A stretch of DNA of 64,000 bases from positions 26,389,493 through 26,453,492 of the forward strand of contig OX419759.1 of assembly GCA_948567375.1 (NCBI GenBank). The letters run 5' to 3'. Positions 1 through 10,510 of this stretch are shown here, piece after piece. Each line of letters starts with the position of its first letter. The stretch's first letter is position 1. The position numbers and the translations under genes are program-made. Below the pieces are notes generated by a model. It did no database searches and was not told the origin of the DNA. It saw only the letters and a program-made list of their open reading frames with translations. This DNA comes from Lunularia cruciata. Taxonomy: Eukaryota > Streptophyta > Marchantiopsida > Lunulariales > Lunulariaceae.

Positions 1-1
1 T

Positions 2-763
2 GGCTTAGCAGAGAGAGTGGTTCAGACGGTGAAGAGAGGATTGCAAAAGTATGGTTTGCAGAGAGGCCACTTGGGAGATTGGGATCTCCAATTACCTTGG
101 TTGGCCATGGGCTATCGGTTCAGCCGGCAAGCCTCCTTAGCATCCTTCTCTCCATACTTTCTACTCTATGGATGAGATCCAGATTTACCTGCAGCCATTC
201 GTCAAGATGCTACTATAGTTTTGGACTTGGATGACCCTGATGTATGGATGAGCGCATGTTCTCAGTGGGCAGAGATCTTTCAAAGAGTGATGCCGATGGC
301 CTTTGAGAACTTGGCAATTGCTCAGCATAGAGATACTTTACGCTATGCTACCATTCAAGGAGGAGGTTATAGACCCTCAATCCGTCAATTTCATCCAGGC
401 GATTATGTATATCTATAGCAAACAGCACCGACGATACTTGATGTTTCTACAGGCCGCACTATCTTGAGAGTGCGCGAGGTTTTGCCATCTAGAGTCCTTG
501 TGTTAGAAGGATGTGATGGTGTTGTTTGGAAGGATCATGTGCGCAATTGTGCGCCATGCCACCTTCCAAACATTGATAGTACTATGGACCCAAGCTTGGC
601 ACTTGTACGTGCAGGCTTGAGGTGTATGTTATGTGGCTCTTCTGGTGGAGCTGCTACTATGTTAGTGTGTGATAGCTGTTTGAGAGGATGGCATATGGCA
701 TGTATGACTCCTCCCCTCACGGTGGTTCCTCAAGGACAGTGGTTATGTCCTAGATGTACTTGA
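2..763 (+). pseudogene. P0 integrase C-terminal half with PHD finger (decayed)
   Basis: One reading frame runs from base 2 to the TGA-proximal end at 763, broken by stops at 173-175 and 416-418. The first residues, GLAERVVQTVKRGL, match the segment around the catalytic Glu of Ty3-type DDE integrases. Next comes a typical integrase C-terminal stretch with a HPGDYVYL motif at about 400-415, as in the SH3-like GPY/F region. Residues from about 613 to 760 form a PHD finger: CMLC, CDSC, HMAC and CPRC give the C4-H-C3 zinc pattern, with the conserved GWH before the His-Cys pair and GQWLCP at the end. PHD fingers usually read histone H3 tails, so this may steer integration much as chromodomains do; that role is inferred. 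Confidence 0.85.
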
Positions 764-932
764 CCTATAGCTAGTTCATTCTTTATATGGTATAGATTGT
801 AGACAGGCGACTAATGATGGAGCTCCATAGCACCCGGCCTCTTGATCTTTGCCCATTAGAGGGTATACCATATACTCAGAGTAGATGGCTATTTGGAGTT
901 AGAGGGACCTAACCGCCAGCTAGGGGGGCGAT
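764..932 (+). other. P0 3' untranslated region with polypurine tract
   Basis: No open frame is present. The segment ends with a G-rich purine tract (about 921-930, AGGGGGGCGA) directly before block B1, as expected for the plus-strand primer of an LTR element. The same sequence, including the tract, occurs on the minus strand in P1 at about 3239-3360. Confidence 0.7.
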
Positions 933-1037
933 TGTGGCACTTTAGAGTCTATGTATGACTTATGTGTGAGTTGTGTTTCTATAGTGTATGATGTTGACAG
1001 CGATGTATATTGTGTAGCAATGTATATATGCACGACA
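933..1037 (+). repeat. Family-P terminal block B1 (P0)
   Basis: This 105-bp block starts TGTGGCAC and ends ACGACA. It recurs almost identically as B2 at 1490-1594, on the far side of block A2. It follows the purine tract directly. Two bases (GT) separate it from A2. The same B1-A2-B2 order exists on the minus strand in P1 (3238 down to 2581). Confidence 0.88.
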
Positions 1038-1039
1038 GT

Positions 1040-1489
1040 TGTCATGCCATTTGTAGTTCCACATCTAGATGCTCGGACACTAGAGTTCCAATGATAGTAG
1101 TTAGAGTTATTTCAGCAGTTTCTCAGCAACTACTTTCCGATGGTTAGACTTTGTGTTTGGGGTACTGACTTCACGGTGGAGCCCACCGTCACTTTGCACC
1201 TTTTGCACCGTTGAGTGTGCCGTCAGTGGGACCGTTAGGGTTTTAGAGCTAGCTCAAGTCCAGGGGGGTATAGTTTCAAAGTGAGCTCTAGAGAGCTCAC
1301 TTCTCTGATGTTGAGCCTTTGAGTTCTTGGCTATGGTGGACAGAGGCCGGCGAGCGTCACCTGGATTCTCTTTGCTTGAGTGGGTGTGGCTTGACTGTAA
1401 TCAGTGCCCAGTTGTTTGTAGTTTATAGAGTGACAGATCAAGTACTGATTTGAGTTGAGTTGAGTTGAGAGTGGTAAGAATCTGATTAT
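1040..1489 (+). repeat. Family-P terminal block A2 (P0)
   Basis: This 450-bp block starts TGTCATGCC and ends CTGATTAT. It is homologous to P1 A2 (2684-3129, minus), and to the blocks that stand alone at the 5' ends of P1 (10511-10940, minus) and P2 (36912-37359). It includes a conserved GAGAGCTCACTTCT stretch and repeated TTGAGT units near the end. Confidence 0.88.
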
Positions 1490-1594
1490 TGTGGCACTTT
1501 AGAGTCTATGTATGACTTATGTGTGAGTTGTGTTTCTATAGTGTATGATGTTGACATCGATGTATGTTGTGTAGTGATGTGTATACGCACAACA
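1490..1594 (+). repeat. Family-P terminal block B2 (P0)
   Basis: This is a second copy of the 105-bp block B, in the same orientation as B1 and abutting the end of A2. It ends GCACAACA, after which copia C2 sequence begins. It is the outer 3' terminus of the element. Confidence 0.88.
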
Positions 1595-2576
1595 ACTATT
1601 TTCAAATAGTAACTTACCTTACCTTATATATAGCAATTTTTTGACAATCCTAAAGACTTAATCTCAAAACCCTATTTAAAAGACTTTTTGAAAGAGAGGA
1701 GAATAGAAATATTATTGCTAGCAAGGATGAAATCATCTACATAAAGAGGTAAGATGAAAAAATGAGAACCAAAATGGAAGATATAGAGATAAAATCAGCT
1801 CTAGAGCACTCAACCCAAACCTAGTAAGAATTGATCAAACTAGTGATACTAGAGTCAAGGTTGTGTATTTGAGACCATACAGAGCCTTGAAGAGTTGTAA
1901 AACCAATTGCCCTTGTTTATTTGCTTTTTATTTCTTATGATGGTTTAGAGTCAACAAGCCAAGAGGATAGTGCATGTAGATTCTCTAAATCAATGTACCA
2001 TTGAGAAAAGTTGTTTTTACATTAAGAGCATGCACTTCCAAATCATTTTGAGCAAAGTAAGCAAGCTGTACTTGAATTGTTGTCAATTTGACAGCAAGAG
2101 AGTAGGGCTTTGTGCATTAAATACATGAAACTTGAGAGAAACCACAAGCAACAAGTCTAGCCTTGTACATTTGGATCAAGCCTTGTGCATCACATTTCTT
2201 CTTAAAAAATCCACTTGTAGGTTATTGCCTTGCAACCTTTTGGTATCTCAATGATGACCCATGTTTGATTGTTCTCCATGGATTGAAGCTCATCTTGAAT
2301 GGCCTCCAGCCATTTATTGGAATCAGGTCCAACAATAGTAGCTTCATAGTGTCAAGATATAGGTCAGATGCAAAATAATGTATGCTTAGTGCATTAGCAG
2401 ATTCCAATAGTGCTTCATATTTTTGAATTTTAGTGCAAACTCTAGTGCCTTGTTGTATAGAAGGCATTGGAGAAATAAGAGGTTTTGGCCTCCTAGTGTA
2501 AAAAATGAGAGAGGATGTTGAGGATGTGAGGTACCAAAACTAGAAGGTAATGACTATAATGAAGAGGATAATGGAG
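1595..2576 (-). pseudogene. C2 copia reverse transcriptase fragment
   Basis: On the minus strand, successive frames give copia RT landmarks: a W-PFKM-type start, KKKCDAQGLIQMYKARLVACGFSQ-like blocks (about 2100-2220), a VKTTFLNGTL segment (about 2000-2020), and LYVDDFILASNN, which contains the catalytic YVDD (about 1720-1760). The match ends at a GLS-NCYI segment next to P0. Frame shifts and stops are frequent. This is the continuation of the C2 integrase found right of P1. Confidence 0.75.
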
Positions 2577-2580
2577 AAGG

Positions 2581-2683
2581 TGTTATGCATATATACATTG
2601 ATACACAACATACATCAATGTCAACATCATACACTATAGAAGCAAATCACACATAAGTCATACATGAACTCTAAAGTGCCACA
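2581..2683 (-). repeat. Family-P terminal block B2 (P1)
   Basis: This is the minus-strand counterpart of P0 B2, 103 bp. Its outer end reads GCATAACA on the minus strand and abuts the 4-bp flank AAGG, so it is the true 3' end of P1. Confidence 0.85.
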
Positions 2684-3129
2684 ATAATCAGTTCATTTTT
2701 CCACTTGAATCACACTCAAATAAGATATGTACTAGATCCGTCACTCAAAAATCTGCCAACAATAAAGTGTTGATTATAGTCAAGCCACACCCACTCTAGC
2801 TAAGAGATTCCAAGTGACACCCATTGTCTATCCACCATAGCCAAGAACTCAAAGGCTCAACATAAGAGAAGTGAGCTCTCTAGAGCTACACTTCAAAATT
2901 ACACCTCTCTATTCAACCAAGGTCTCTAGCCATAACGGTACCACTGATGGCACATCCAACAATGCAAACAGTGCAAGTGATGTGGGTCTCACCTTGTGAT
3001 CAACAACCTTAACATGAAATCTGACCGCCAACAAGTAATCCATGAGTAACTACCAAAATAACTATGACTGCCAACACTACCACTCCAACATCCAAGTACA
3101 CTAGCTTTGGTGCTACGAATGTTGCGATA
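2684..3129 (-). repeat. Family-P terminal block A2 (P1)
   Basis: This 446-bp block is homologous to P0 A2 and to the 5' A1 blocks. It lies between two copies of B. Its inner edge next to B2 reads CTGATTAT on the minus strand, the same junction as in P0. Confidence 0.85.
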
Positions 3130-3131
3130 GC

Positions 3132-3238
3132 TATTGTGCATATATACATTATTACAAAACATACATCACAATCAACATGAAAGCACTATACAAAGCACAA
3201 CTCACACATAAGTTATACATGAACTCTAAAGTGTCACA
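3132..3238 (-). repeat. Family-P terminal block B1 (P1)
   Basis: This 107-bp copy of block B lies between the 3' untranslated region (tract CTAGGGAGCAAT on the minus strand) and A2. Two bases separate it from A2, as in P0. Confidence 0.85.
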
Positions 3239-3364
3239 ATTGCTCCCTAGCTGACAGTTAGATCCCTCTAACTCTAGATAGCCATATACTCTAAGTATGT
3301 GATATGTCCTATGGTGAGCAAAGATCAAGAGGCTAGATGCTATCAAGCCCCAATGTTAATTGCC

Positions 3365-3650
3365 TATTTGAAATCAGAAAGCTTTTTGGATTCCATCAAC
3401 CACTTCAGTGGTTGATGATCAAGATGAGACTAATGGGGTTACCAAATATGTAACCTCGGAATATGATATTGCCCATATTGTTGCCAAGCATTCTCCCTCA
3501 TATGAAATATACCTCACCTTCAATGGCACAAGCCACCACAAAATCCTTCCCCTCATCATCTTATTGGGTGAGCACTACTCCAAGCCCCAACATACTCCAA
3601 TCAATATGAACTTGGAATAGTTGTCCTTTGATTGGTCTGTTAGGAATAGA
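3365..3650 (-). pseudogene. P1 RNase H remnant
   Basis: The minus-strand translation gives Ty3 RNase H features: HIDWSMLGLGVVLTQ (from the usual DWS-GLGAVLTQ), a EGRMLG-like active-site segment, and an end resembling NH-PLKWLMES. Stops interrupt it. After the last match (about 3370) the sequence jumps to 3' untranslated sequence homologous to P0 800-930, so everything from late RNase H through integrase and PHD is missing. Confidence 0.7.
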
Positions 3651-4450
3651 GGCAAATGTTAACCTCTCCTTGAGCTCTATAAAAGCTCTCTCTTACTCAT
3701 CTCCCCAACACCACTCTTGTGTAAGCTTGGTCAACTTTTTCAAGGCCTTGGCAATGGCACTAAATTCTCTAATATATTAGCAATAGAAGTTTACCAACCC
3801 AAGGAATGCTCTCACTCTGCTCACATGCATAGGTTGAAGAATACGTGCAATAGCCTTCACCTTGGTATGCTAAACACCAAGTCCTCCAAGGTAGATAGTG
3901 TGACCTAATATTCAACCTGCTTGTGGAAGAATCTACACTTCGCAAGATGTAGTTTGATCTCAACCTCTAAAAAACTGCAACAAATGTCTCTCATGCTCCT
4001 CAACAATAGTGCTATAGACCAAAATATCATCAATATAGCACCAAAAAATATCTAATCCTACTAGGATCCTATCTATGACACTCTAGAACTCTACAATAGT
4101 GTTCTTTAACCCAAATAGTAAGAACCTCCATTGATATAATACACCTTTGTTGTGAGGATCAATAGCCTAAAAGGATGTCTTGGACTTGTCTTTCTTCTTG
4201 ATCAGCAATTGATGATATCTTGCTTGAAGATCCAAAATATTGAAGACATTTGCATGCCCAATTGTATCAAAGATCTCCTCTAGTGTAGGAATGACATACC
4301 AATTAGCCTTAGTCTGTTAGTTGATAGGACAATAATCTCTACATCTACCTATATGTGTAGTTGCCATGCATATCCTTCTTGGCTAGCATCATTATAGCTA
4401 AAGCATACTTTCTACGTAACATCTCCACCAAACCAACCTCAAGAAAGGTC
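3651..4450 (-). pseudogene. P1 reverse transcriptase remnant
   Basis: The catalytic motif YIDDILVYSTIV can be read on the minus strand (YIDD at about 4023-4037). It is identical to the motif in P2 at 63911-63946. Upstream segments correspond to the P2 RT blocks LDLQAGYHQ and WRFLLFGLKN. The frame changes several times. It lies between the methyltransferase remnant and RNase H. Confidence 0.75.
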
Positions 4451-4960
4451 TCTACTTTGGCTCTAAATCAATGCTCTCTCCATATTATTATATTTGTAGG
4501 GATGTCAAAAAGCTGGTGTATCACTAGTAAGCTCAATCTGTATAGTCCTTTGAAAGCACCTAAATCCTTCATACTAAAGGCAAAACAACTCATGTAGCTC
4601 CTCAAGAACCTCTAAACTCTCCATCTTTCCCCTCCTATAAGCTTAGGTCCCATGTTTAGCTCCCAAGTATCCTCTATAACTAATGTATGAGTGGAGGATG
4701 CACTGGTTGGCTGCTACACTAGGCTCTTGGGAGTAGTAATGTCATGCCTCCAACCACTAGAGCTCCCAACCTTAGTGCAAAAAACTCCCTCTGCTGTGGC
4801 TGCAAGCTATATACATCTTCTAGCTGCATCTCAAGTAGACCATGAGTGTAATCCAAGTAGACCATGCTCACTTGGATGGACCCCAAGTAGACCACTCTCA
4901 CTAGTAGCCATTGGTTGTGTCCTAAGAATACCTTGCTCACTCAGTCTATCCGTCCCAACA
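4451..4960 (-). other. P1 linker between methyltransferase and reverse transcriptase
   Basis: This segment is homologous to P2 62980-63400. It contains a short repeated GGTCTACTTGG unit, spelled several times in both copies. The reading equivalent to the P2 segment LTGEERQRVWRFL leads into RT. No separate domain is recognised. Confidence 0.55.
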
Positions 4961-5640
4961 TGTGCTCAAATTGTCTTGATAGGCATAGAGCTCACAAGTG
5001 TCCAAGTGGTTATGTCTATCAAGTGCATTCTATGTTGCTCTACTAACCAAGGCTCACAATCCATGTCAAACAATTCAAGTCTATAGCCTAACCTAACACT
5101 TGATGCTTGGATACCTCTAACATGGTTGTAATAGAAGCAATACCAATACAAAAACCCATTGTTTGCTCCTTCTCATCCTTACTGGGCTCCATAACTATTG
5201 TAAATATGAGTCCCAAATAAGTCCAAGACTTTCTTCATGAAAACCATGGGAGCATGGGAAACTCATAAGTGTGGGTAAAGTGGCTCTATGCTATCTAACA
5301 AGGTTCACCATCCTCAGCTAGTATGGGCCATGTCTTTGACATTCGGAAATCACCAAATGAATGAGACCATGTTTCCCCAAATCTTGTGCTCCTAGTAAGG
5401 AAATGTCTACTAATAGGGTCTTTTGGCAACCCCTAATTGCTAACATTGGTAACTTTTTTAGATAATAATAGGCCAAGTGTACCACATGTTGTAGAAAGAC
5501 TCACCTAGTAGTCTCATCTCTCCACATACAAGTACCTCTGTACTTGTATACCTACCTAGAGTACCGTAATTAGTCTAGTGATAATCCCACCAAACAACTT
5601 CAATATACATACTCCTTCTATGGGATAATGCCAAGCAATA
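4961..5640 (-). pseudogene. P1 C5-cytosine methyltransferase remnant, catalytic part deleted
   Basis: The minus strand carries motif I as KLFGGIITRL (about 5581-5605), then RYLYVER. It then resumes late with VNLVRQHRATLPTLMSFP, MGFCIGIAS and LGQAIDLNCLTWIV (about 5050-5110). These match the P2 methyltransferase at 61951-62900 block by block. The part carrying motifs IV to VIII (the PCQ loop, ENV and the following region) is missing between about 5300 and 5420, so this copy could not be active. Confidence 0.7.
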
Positions 5641-6229
5641 ATTGTGGTATCCAAATGTGATAGGATAATAGACTTTGGAGGCTCATCCTCACATTAGTCT
5701 CTTGGTGGTGCAAAGGCTCCACTCCAAGCCTATTGCGCAAATTGATCTGCATGTTACGTCAATGCCTCCTCAAAACTCCACAATAGAGCATCCAAGATGG
5801 ATAGAATGATCTCACTTGTACTCCAAATTTGAGTGATCTCCTTTGGTGTTGGATTATCCTCCGCATGGGAATTCTCCTCCAATAAGTCACTAGGCCAAGT
5901 AACAAAAGCACTAAAAGCTAAAACTGATGCCATGGTCCTTGATTATAGTGAGCCAAGACTACCACTATTGAAGCATACTTGTAGGTGACATACCTATCCC
6001 TCACTTGAATACCAACCTGGTCTTTAAGAGGTTGTCTCTTCCCAATAGTCAATATTGAAACCCACAAGGTATAACATTGCTCTACCAAGTAGCACATCAT
6101 ATGAATCTACTATTGTTGCAATGGCCTAAGCTCTCACCATAGAGCTATCAATTGGATGAATAGGGCTGAAATTGGACAATAAGCTCTCCACATGTGATAT
6201 ATTGGGTAGAACCACCCCTATAGATGTTT
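5641..6229 (-). other. P1 linker between protease and methyltransferase
   Basis: This is homologous to P2 about 61420-61900. The readable pieces are short and full of stops. I recognise no named domain. Confidence 0.5.
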
Positions 6230-6740
6230 GGATCTAAATGAACACCTCTCCACATCAATCTTCTATAGCTTAAGACCAACAACTACAGCTTTCCCTAACA
6301 TAAGAGGCTGCACACCAGAGTCTAATAAGAACTTCTTTGGTATATAGACCCTTCATGAAAGTCCCACCAAATGGGAAATCCCTCTTTGGTTATCCAATAA
6401 GACCATTCTAGATGTGAACCAAGCTCACTCAAAGGCATGTCTAATTGGTAACTCCTCCTATCTAGCTGATATTGCTTACCATATACAATGGTCGTTGAGC
6501 GGATCCCATGCTCCTCAACCAAGTCAGCTCCACTATCAACCACCTCTACTCGAGAAGCAAAAACCACATCATCCCTTCTCTCACAAAGTGTGGTAAGCAA
6601 CCAAAGCACTAGAGTTGTGTCACCTTCTAATGTAAACATATCATTACTTGAGAACAAAGGGAAGCACAAAATCAACTCAGCCATCCCCAACATTGTGCTA
6701 GACTTAATCTTTGTAGTAGCAAGTGGCTGACTAGCATCTA
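6230..6740 (-). pseudogene. P1 aspartic protease region
   Basis: A minus-strand frame open from 6798 to 6322 gives FTLEGDTTLVLW, VEVVDSGADLVEEHGIRSTT and a IYQRSSY end. Just downstream the frame reads FLLDSGVQPLMLGK (about 6270-6330). LLDSG is the catalytic Asp-Ser-Gly of a retroviral-type protease. The equivalent in P2 is LLDFG, so P1 keeps the ancestral Ser. The region lies directly between gag and the methyltransferase linker. Confidence 0.7.
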
Positions 6741-8830
6741 GTACATCATGCATTCCATCACCATCTTCCACACCTGCACTAGGACATCTAAGAGCCATGG
6801 ATGTTGTCTATAGTGCCTCAAGGAGTGTGGAGGTCTGACTTGTCTACCATCCTCTCCTCTTTGTGGGTCCAACTCCATTGATGCTCCTCTAGGCTTTGGA
6901 GCATGCGCTTCATTCCTAGTCACTATAGTAAATGCATCTACTTGTGTTCCTCCGCACATACATTTCAAGATGTCTCTTCTACTAGCATAAGAGGTAGAAG
7001 CCTCAACACCCAAATCTCATCTCCTCTGAGCTATGGCTATGCTAGCCAATCTTTGCTCCAATTGCTCAATTCAAGTAGTTATGGTCGTATCAAAAGCAAG
7101 GGTAATTAATGCATCCCTACTAGGTGTGGGTCTCCTACCACCACGTCCTCCATGACCTAAAACTCCCCTACCACCTACCATAGCAAACCTACTACTTTGT
7201 TACTCCAGGTGAAGGTCAAAACATCAACTACTAGTATGACCAAATCTGTAGCAATGGTCACACTATCTCTATGTTGGCTATGATGTACCAAAGGTATCAT
7301 TTCCACTAAATTGAATACACTCTCTCTTGTGGTGAGGTCCACCATAAGTCCAACAAGCAACATCACCATTCATTGGCTTTTGTTGATTTAAAGATGAAGG
7401 TAAGGATCTAGTTGCACTAGGCCCTCCATTTGCTCCATAAGATCTATGTTGTACACTCTAGTGTGGTGCACTTTGCAACACTCTAAAATAATTAACAATT
7501 ATGGATGAGGTCTTTCTACCAAATCCAAATGTCACCACTCTCTCTTCTACCATGTTGAGCTCAATCCGCTCAACCAAACTAAAGACCACCACCAAAGTAG
7601 GTGAGGTACCCTATAATAATGTAGCATCATGTACTTTACGTTGCAGCTCCTTGTCCAAGATCCTATACCAAAACTAGAACGCTTGGGCCTCAAATAACTC
7701 CTTGAGTAAAATTGATCAGCCGTCTCATGCAAGTGTATGCCTTGCAATAAGGTCTCTCCAGCCTTTTGTTAGAACTCTTGCAAACTACTCAACTTGTCAA
7801 TCCATACTCCTTGTGTAACAATATGGAGTTTAGTGATAAAGTTAGTAGGGCTAACAAAGTAGCAAATAAGACAAGATAGCCTAGAATATTCTAAAAGTAT
7901 CTAAGAAGCTTCTTAGGAAGCTTCTTGGCTAGCTTAGCTTACACCTCAAGTAAGTAGCTTCTAGAAGGAAGCTTCTAGAAGGTTCTAACTAGCTTAGCTT
8001 GCATGCCAAGTAACAACTTCTAAAAGGAAGCTTCTTGAGAAGCTTTCCAATTAACTTGGCTTGCACTCCAAGAAAGCATCTCAAGGAAGCTTCTCAAGAG
8101 CCTTGTATGATCCCTATAAATACAAGAGCCAAAGCTCATGCTAGGCATTTGGAGTTTTCACTCATTCAAGTGTCTCAATGTGAGCTTCCATTTTTTTATT
8201 TCTCTCATTGGTCACGGTCTTTTATACCTTGGAAGTTCTACCTCAAGCATTGGAAGAACTTTACCATGGGGTTAAACCTCGATATTGCACCACCTCTTGT
8301 AGAAGTACACTCACTTGTAGTAGCACCATGTCCAACTAGTGCACCTCCACTAGATACACCAATGCTACTAGAGCTAGAACTCTTAGATACTTTCAATCTA
8401 CTCCTAGTAATTGAGCCTAAAGTGATGGAGATGTAGTTTGGAAACCAATACTATATTCATAGCTCAGTCTCCTTCAAGTGAGCTCTCTTGAGCTTATGAT
8501 AGTAATTTATCAATGGACTCTTTAAGTGCTAAAATAATTCTTTCATCAATGGACTCTCTAAGTGTTGAAACAACTCCTTCTATGCCATGAAAAGTGTGAC
8601 CAAAGTTGGATTCTACATCTATTGGAAATCACACCAACTATCAAACTCAAAGATAAAGTTGTCCAAATCAATGGTACCCATTGTACCAAAGTACCGCCCA
8701 TGACCTATGGAGGTCCTATAAATCTTATCCATGTCCCACAACAATGGTAGAGACACACGATGTGCACTCTCAATTGAATTAGCTTCTATATCAAACTCCA
8801 AATCAAAGTCAATCTCCTCTCATTGGGACA
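6741..8830 (-). pseudogene. P1 gag with zinc knuckles, split by a solo LTR
   Basis: This is homologous to P2 gag. The start side (8619-8830) matches P2 57300-57500: LLWDMDKIYR and FDIEANSIESAHR. The middle is cut by the E solo LTR at 7814-8226. The zinc-knuckle part (about 7200-7370) reads ACWTYGGPHHKREC and HCYRFGHTSSRC, two CCHC knuckles each missing one Cys. The Ala/Ser-rich tail with LEQRLASIAI and MELDPQRGEDGR follows. Gag would coat the RNA in virus-like particles. Confidence 0.7.
7814..8226 (+). mobile_element. Solo LTR of family E, with CCTTG target duplication
   Basis: It starts TGTAACAATATGG and ends CTTTTATA, matching the LTRs of E1-E3 along its length, including the GAAGCTTC palindromes and a TATA-like CCCTATAAATA (about 8108-8118). 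CCTTG flanks it on both sides (7809-7813 and 8227-8231), a perfect 5-bp duplication. There is no internal element sequence, so it is a recombined solo LTR inside P1 gag. Confidence 0.92.
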
Positions 8831-10510
8831 TAAGATATAGGCTAATATCGAGCACCACTTTGTGTGGACACACTATGTACTGCAACAATTTCTCCTCTAG
8901 AATCTCCAAAGAACTCTATTGTGATAATATAACTCAAACCGCAATTGTAACCATCACAAGGACCCCACCAAGGATCACCACCAAGTGCCATTACCAATTG
9001 AACACCACTTACTAATGTAGCTCTAACTATAACAACTACACTAGGAGAAAGTACAATTGATAACATGTTATTACAACATGCACACTCATGGTCTACCAAT
9101 CATCACTTCCTACCTCACCAAAGCAAAACAAAGGTAATTTGATTGGTCATCATTCTAGCCTCACTACCAGAGTATACTAGAGCATCAATGCTCTAAAGTT
9201 AGTGCACCTCACACAAACATGGTGCACAAACAAGAAGCAAAGAATGGAGGTCTAATTATAAGAAATCTAAACAAAATACTATATCTCATAAATCACCATT
9301 TATTGACTCATCACCATTTGGCATTTAATATAATAGGAGTGTCTATCTACTCCTAAGCTATTAGGATCACCAAGGATAGGATCAAACTGCCTCTCATAAC
9401 CAAAGCTACATGTGTATATGTATCAATAGACCAATCATGAAGACAATAAGTGAAGGTGGACCAATTGGCTAGTGCATTAGTCTAAGAATCATAGATCTAG
9501 GGTTCAAACACCCTCTTGCCCATAATCTAGAAGAGTGGGCAGATTTTTCAAAATAATGACCAAAACCTACAAATTTTTTTATCTAAATGAGCTAGCCCTA
9601 TGCTAGGAAGCTAGGTCTTCATAGCCTCTCTTGCTCACAACCTTATGCCTTGAAACTCCGGCCTTTATAGCTTCTAAACACCAAAATTTAGCCAAATGAG
9701 ACCTTTTTCTTGCCAATTGAACCCTCTCCAAATAGCTTCTCTTGCTCACAACCCTATGCCTTGAAACTCCGGCCTTTATAGCTTCTAAACACCAAAATTT
9801 AGCCAAATGAGACCTTTTTCTCGCCAATTGAACCCTCTCTAAATTTTGCCAAGCTTTTCTAGCCCACAACCATATGCCTTGAAACTCCGGCCTTCATAGC
9901 CTCTCTAGCTCTCAAAACCTCTACTCAACCAAATTTAGCCAAATGCAACTTTCTTCTTGCAATTTGAACCCTCTCTAAATCTGGCCAAGCTTCACCAACT
10001 CAAGCACTAGCTTAGGCAATTTGGGAAACCTCCAACTTTGAACAACATCTGCCAACTTGACCTTCAAATCTGAACAATTGCTGCCAATTTGATGCACCTT
10101 CTCTACATTTGGCTGACCTCCAAATGCTCTACTAACTCTCAATTGGAGCCAAAAATTGGGAGAATGGGGATCTCCAAATCCTTAATTCAAGGAGATGGGT
10201 CCCAAATCCACCTCCAATTTTACACTTTGGGCTCAATTTTCACAAAATCAACCTTGATTTCAATTCCTTGGGCTCAATCAAACACCTACTATCTCAAATT
10301 GACTCAATTTTCAAAAATTTGGCCAAGGTTTCCACACACCATTTGCCCCACTACCCAAATTTGCATCAAGTCAAATAGAGCTTCTACAAATGATCACTCT
10401 TAGAGAAATCTTGGACCACAAACAAATGTATCAACGATCAACCAAACTTAGAGATACCACCAACGCCTCAATTCTTACACCTTATTTCCCTCTAACTCTT
10501 ACTTCTTTGA
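8831..10510 (-). other. P1 5' leader
   Basis: This is the leader between A1 and gag. Its inner part (about 8840-9400) is homologous to the P2 leader at 43260-43597 and 56973-57300. Its outer part is low in coding signal and contains tandem repeats (9620-9970). It is AT-rich with many TTTGGCCAAATTT-like stretches. I see no gene in it. Confidence 0.6.
9620..9970 (-). repeat. Tandem repeat of about 110 bp in the P1 leader
   Basis: Two nearly identical units (starts near 9630 and 9740, both with CTTGCTCACAACC and ATGCCTTGAAACTCCGGCC) are followed by a diverged third near 9858 and a partial fourth. The minus strand is open across two units (9869-9603), giving a 37-residue repeat with LERVQLARKRSHLAKFWC. 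I take this as a repeat artefact rather than a gene. Confidence 0.8.

Larger units (their letters stand above)
1..1594 (+). mobile_element. P0: 3' end of a family-P Ty3/gypsy element
   Basis: This is the right-hand end of an element that starts before the window. It holds the integrase C-terminal half with a PHD finger (2-763), a 3' untranslated stretch ending in a purine tract (about 920-931), and then the terminal block B1-A2-B2 (933-1594). The last bases read ACAACA, giving a CA end, and copia C2 sequence on the opposite strand starts at 1595. The homologous 3' region of P1 lies tail-to-tail at 2581-3360. Two in-frame stops show that this copy is dead. The 5' end and target duplication are outside the window. 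Confidence 0.85.

Noticed and set aside
2163-2378. 71-residue plus-strand frame
   Set aside because: It is antisense to copia C2 RT.
4691-5086. 131-residue plus-strand frame
   Set aside because: It is antisense to the P1 linker and methyltransferase remnant and has no homologue.
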